NCBI GenBank assembly: GCA_009663005.1
Contig: CM018907.1
Coordinates: forward strand, 7,979,686-8,043,685
Reading direction: 5' to 3'
Length of the DNA stretch: 64,000 nt
Source: Actinidia chinensis
Taxonomy: Eukaryota > Streptophyta > Magnoliopsida > Ericales > Actinidiaceae
Below, piece by piece: positions 58,399-64,000 of the stretch. Position 1 is the stretch's first letter, and every line of letters begins with the position of its first letter. The notes beneath the pieces are model-generated. The model searched no databases and was not told where the DNA came from. It was given only the letters and a program-made list of their open reading frames with translations. The position numbers and the translations under genes were made by a program.

Positions 58399-60395
58399 CA
58401 GAGGATCCAGACTCAGTGTTTTGCGGGAGAGAGAATTTTGAAAGTGAATTTGTTGGTGAGGTTACCGTTAGCTTTACACGTGACATTTTTTTGAGAGGGT
58501 CACAATGCTATGAAGCACCTTTCTTTTAAATTTGGGTGAATATTTTTTAGGTTGAATGAAAGAGAAATTCAACGGTCTTAAAGTTTGAATAAAAAAAGTT
58601 TTTTAAAATTCAAATTGAGTGACTGAAATTTACTTGAGCGTATAAATTTCACATAACAAAATGAAACTGAACTATTCATTTTGAATTTTTAAAATTTGTT
58701 TGTATCTAAATTATGTGATTATAGCAGTGTTGTGAATGAAAATATTGAAGTATCTTTTGGATTTTGTTTCCACTCATTTCGTAATGAAAATTGAGATATT
58801 CATTCCTTGCATCATCAAAATTCAAATTATTACTATTAAAATGATCGTTAATTAGTGTAAGGTTAGCTATTTGTCTATTAGAATCCACTACATTTTTTGT
58901 CTTGAGAAAAATGAAAAACATTCCAAAATATATAACCAATACAAATAAATCCGTTGACCAAATAAATAAAAAATTTATAGTTTATTTAGTTCTACAATAT
59001 TAGAAGTCTCTACAAAACCCATATCCAAACACAGCCTCATTGGACCTAGTTCATTTGTAATTTCACGGCAGTTTAGCCTGTAGTTGTGTCTACGAATTTT
59101 ATTTGATGAAATGTTGCATTGAAACTAATTAAGAGTATTCACGTAAGACCCATTTGATGTGGGCCCGGGCCTGAAACAATAAATGAATATATATATATAT
59201 ATATATTCCTCATGGACAAAAGTCACAGGGTTGCGAAGAACTACTATGGTACAAATCTCATAAATGAGCCAATATAAATACAAGAGTGGATGCAAACGAC
59301 CTAAGCATCATGTTCTCTACCTTGTCTGGTTCAAATTTCATTTCACACATCAAGGAACCACTTAAACACTCCATATTTTTAACTATTGATTCACAGCAAA
59401 AATGCTGCTGAACAGATGAGAAATGAAAGGTATAGATTACTAAATAAGTCCTATAACGTATCACCCCTTTTAAAATCAATTATGTGCAGATATTCAGACG
59501 GATCGTTAAATTGTAAAAGCCAATCGTGTATGCTTTAGCACCTACATATAGCGAACTACACATGCCACGGTGAACAATATTATGCACATTGCACCGATAG
59601 AACAATATGTAACCTGAAAAAGTACCCCCTCCTCGACCAAATCGAGGCAACTTTTTCTGGGTATATGTAGCATTTGGCTTGTGAACCTCAAAGGCTCGGC
59701 CGGCTCAAATCCTGACAATAACCTGCCATCAGGAAACAATCCAAATATCTAGGAATTCAAGACTCAATTGTGCCAGAGAGGATTCAAATATCATGTACTG
59801 GAGGCCCAAAGCCTAAATTAGATACAAACCTAGCAGAACAGATAGAAACACATGCACAAGCATCGATTCATATCTCAAACATAGAACGAACTTGCAAAAG
59901 CACAGTCGATGGGTGAAGGCCAGAATGTGCATGTTCTAGCACTGTTTCGGTTTTCCAACCCTCTCAATAGGGAGTATACCATAGGCATTAATTTCAATTC
60001 AAACACGATGAAAAAATTGAAGCATATCATTAGGGATGAAATGAGTTGAAAATCGAATAAAAACACTCCATATCCTCAGATATGGATGAGCAGCATGCCA
60101 GCAGCAATCCAAAGACCAAATTTGTATTTTCACCCAAATGTCAAAAGACAGACTATTCTAAGTCTCCACGCAACAGGTAGATTATCCAACATTCAACACA
60201 AATCCCAAGACCCCTACTCAAGACATGGGAAAAGAAACAACCAGCAAGTAGGGTTTTGAGATTCCATACTTGGTGATAAAGAAAATTGGCCATAAAAGAG
60301 TAACCAAGTCTGGAAACAAACTAAGATAGAAACCAAAAGCATAAACATAAATCTTTATCGACCCTTCAGTGTTGCTCATGGAGGTGGCTCGGCAA
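58399..60395. other. Intergenic DNA and 3' flank of RPL19
   Basis: An AT dinucleotide run lies near 59188-59206. Minus-strand open stretches at 59258-59479 and 59542-59739 show no family motif. No gene recognised. Confidence 0.5.
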
Positions 60396-63731
<3,336 letters not shown>

Positions 63732-63774
63732 CGCCTTCTCTTCTCTCTCTTTCTCCTCTCAATTGGAGGCCAGG

Positions 63775-63850
63775 AGTTTTGGATATAGCAAATGCAGAAG
63801 ATTTTATAGCGCCGATTAAGGCCGCTTGTTAGGGTTAGGGTTTGGGTGAC
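63775..63850 (-). promoter_or_regulatory. RPL19 core promoter with TATA and telo-box
   Basis: On the minus strand AAACCCTAACCCTAAC (about 63828-63843) is followed by GCTATAAAAT (63801-63810), placing transcription start near 63775, some 45 bases before the ATG. Telo-boxes (AAACCCTAA) are a hallmark of plant ribosomal-protein promoters and bind AtPur-alpha and TRB-type factors. No TGGGCC/T site II element was seen close by. Confidence 0.72.
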
Positions 63851-64000
63851 TGAGTTGGTGAGTGAGACTCGCTGGAGTTGCAAGCGAGTGTACGTGTTTA
63901 ACCCGGTTGTATGAATAAGACCCGACCCGAATCTTATCGGATCCGGTTGAATGATTAGGCTGGATATCAAATCAACTTGATAATAATAAAAATCAAAATG
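63851..64000. other. Right-edge flank, no gene seen
   Basis: Contains CCGGTT/AACCCGG words of the kind found in MITE ends. Too short to classify. Confidence 0.4.

Overview
The window is nuclear DNA from a flowering plant, probably a core eudicot. It is AT-rich, with intron-split genes showing GT/AG junctions, GA/CT-rich leaders, many transposable elements, and plant-type protein families (TRM/DUF3741-DUF4378, plant importin alpha, cytosolic RPL19, GH28 polygalacturonase). I cannot name the species. I see no operons, CRISPR arrays, tRNA or rRNA genes.

Layout. 1-400: promoter and leader of a minus-strand gene that runs off the left edge, with three E2F-like sites. 2441-10211 (-): importin-alpha pseudogene that keeps its exon-intron structure but has stops and frameshifts; its 5' side is embedded in a degenerate tandem array and an intron carries an LTR. 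10212-13887: AT-rich intergenic DNA with tandem repeats. 13888-19573: a nested transposon, with an hAT-like outer element holding a non-coding LTR retrotransposon (14224-17890) and an hAT-type MITE (18234-18705). 20000-25271 (+): an intact TRM-family gene of five coding exons, about 921 aa. 25272-29710: intergenic DNA with SINE- and MITE-like pieces. 29711-36358 (-): a 12-exon UTP5/WDR43-like gene with several frame breaks. 36769-38586: two foldback MULE-like elements. 39480-40260: an unexplained GC-richer segment. 40982-42650 (-): a truncated polygalacturonase pseudogene. 43196-43775: MITE- and SINE-like repeats. 47026-50705: a degenerate copia element carrying a 1.4-kb MULE foldback. 52179-56553: a second copia element whose 5' LTR has an inverted distal part. 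57855-58140 (-): a DnaJ J-domain fragment. 58237-58398: a foldback stem-loop. 60396-63731 (-): ribosomal protein L19.

The two best-preserved genes are the TRM-like microtubule/cortex protein and RPL19. Importin alpha, UTP5, polygalacturonase and DnaJ are all decayed while keeping introns, which fits loss of redundant copies after a segmental or whole-genome duplication. Many breaks are single-base indels beside homopolymers, so uncorrected long-read errors could explain part of the damage, especially in UTP5 and the RPL19 tail. They do not explain the in-frame stop substitutions in importin alpha.

I found no convincing novel multi-gene system. The most informative structures are the three-level nested transposon with intact target-site duplications, the copia LTR with an in-place inversion, the LTR-internal-LTR-PBS copia arrangement, and the unassigned 39.5-40.3 kb segment.
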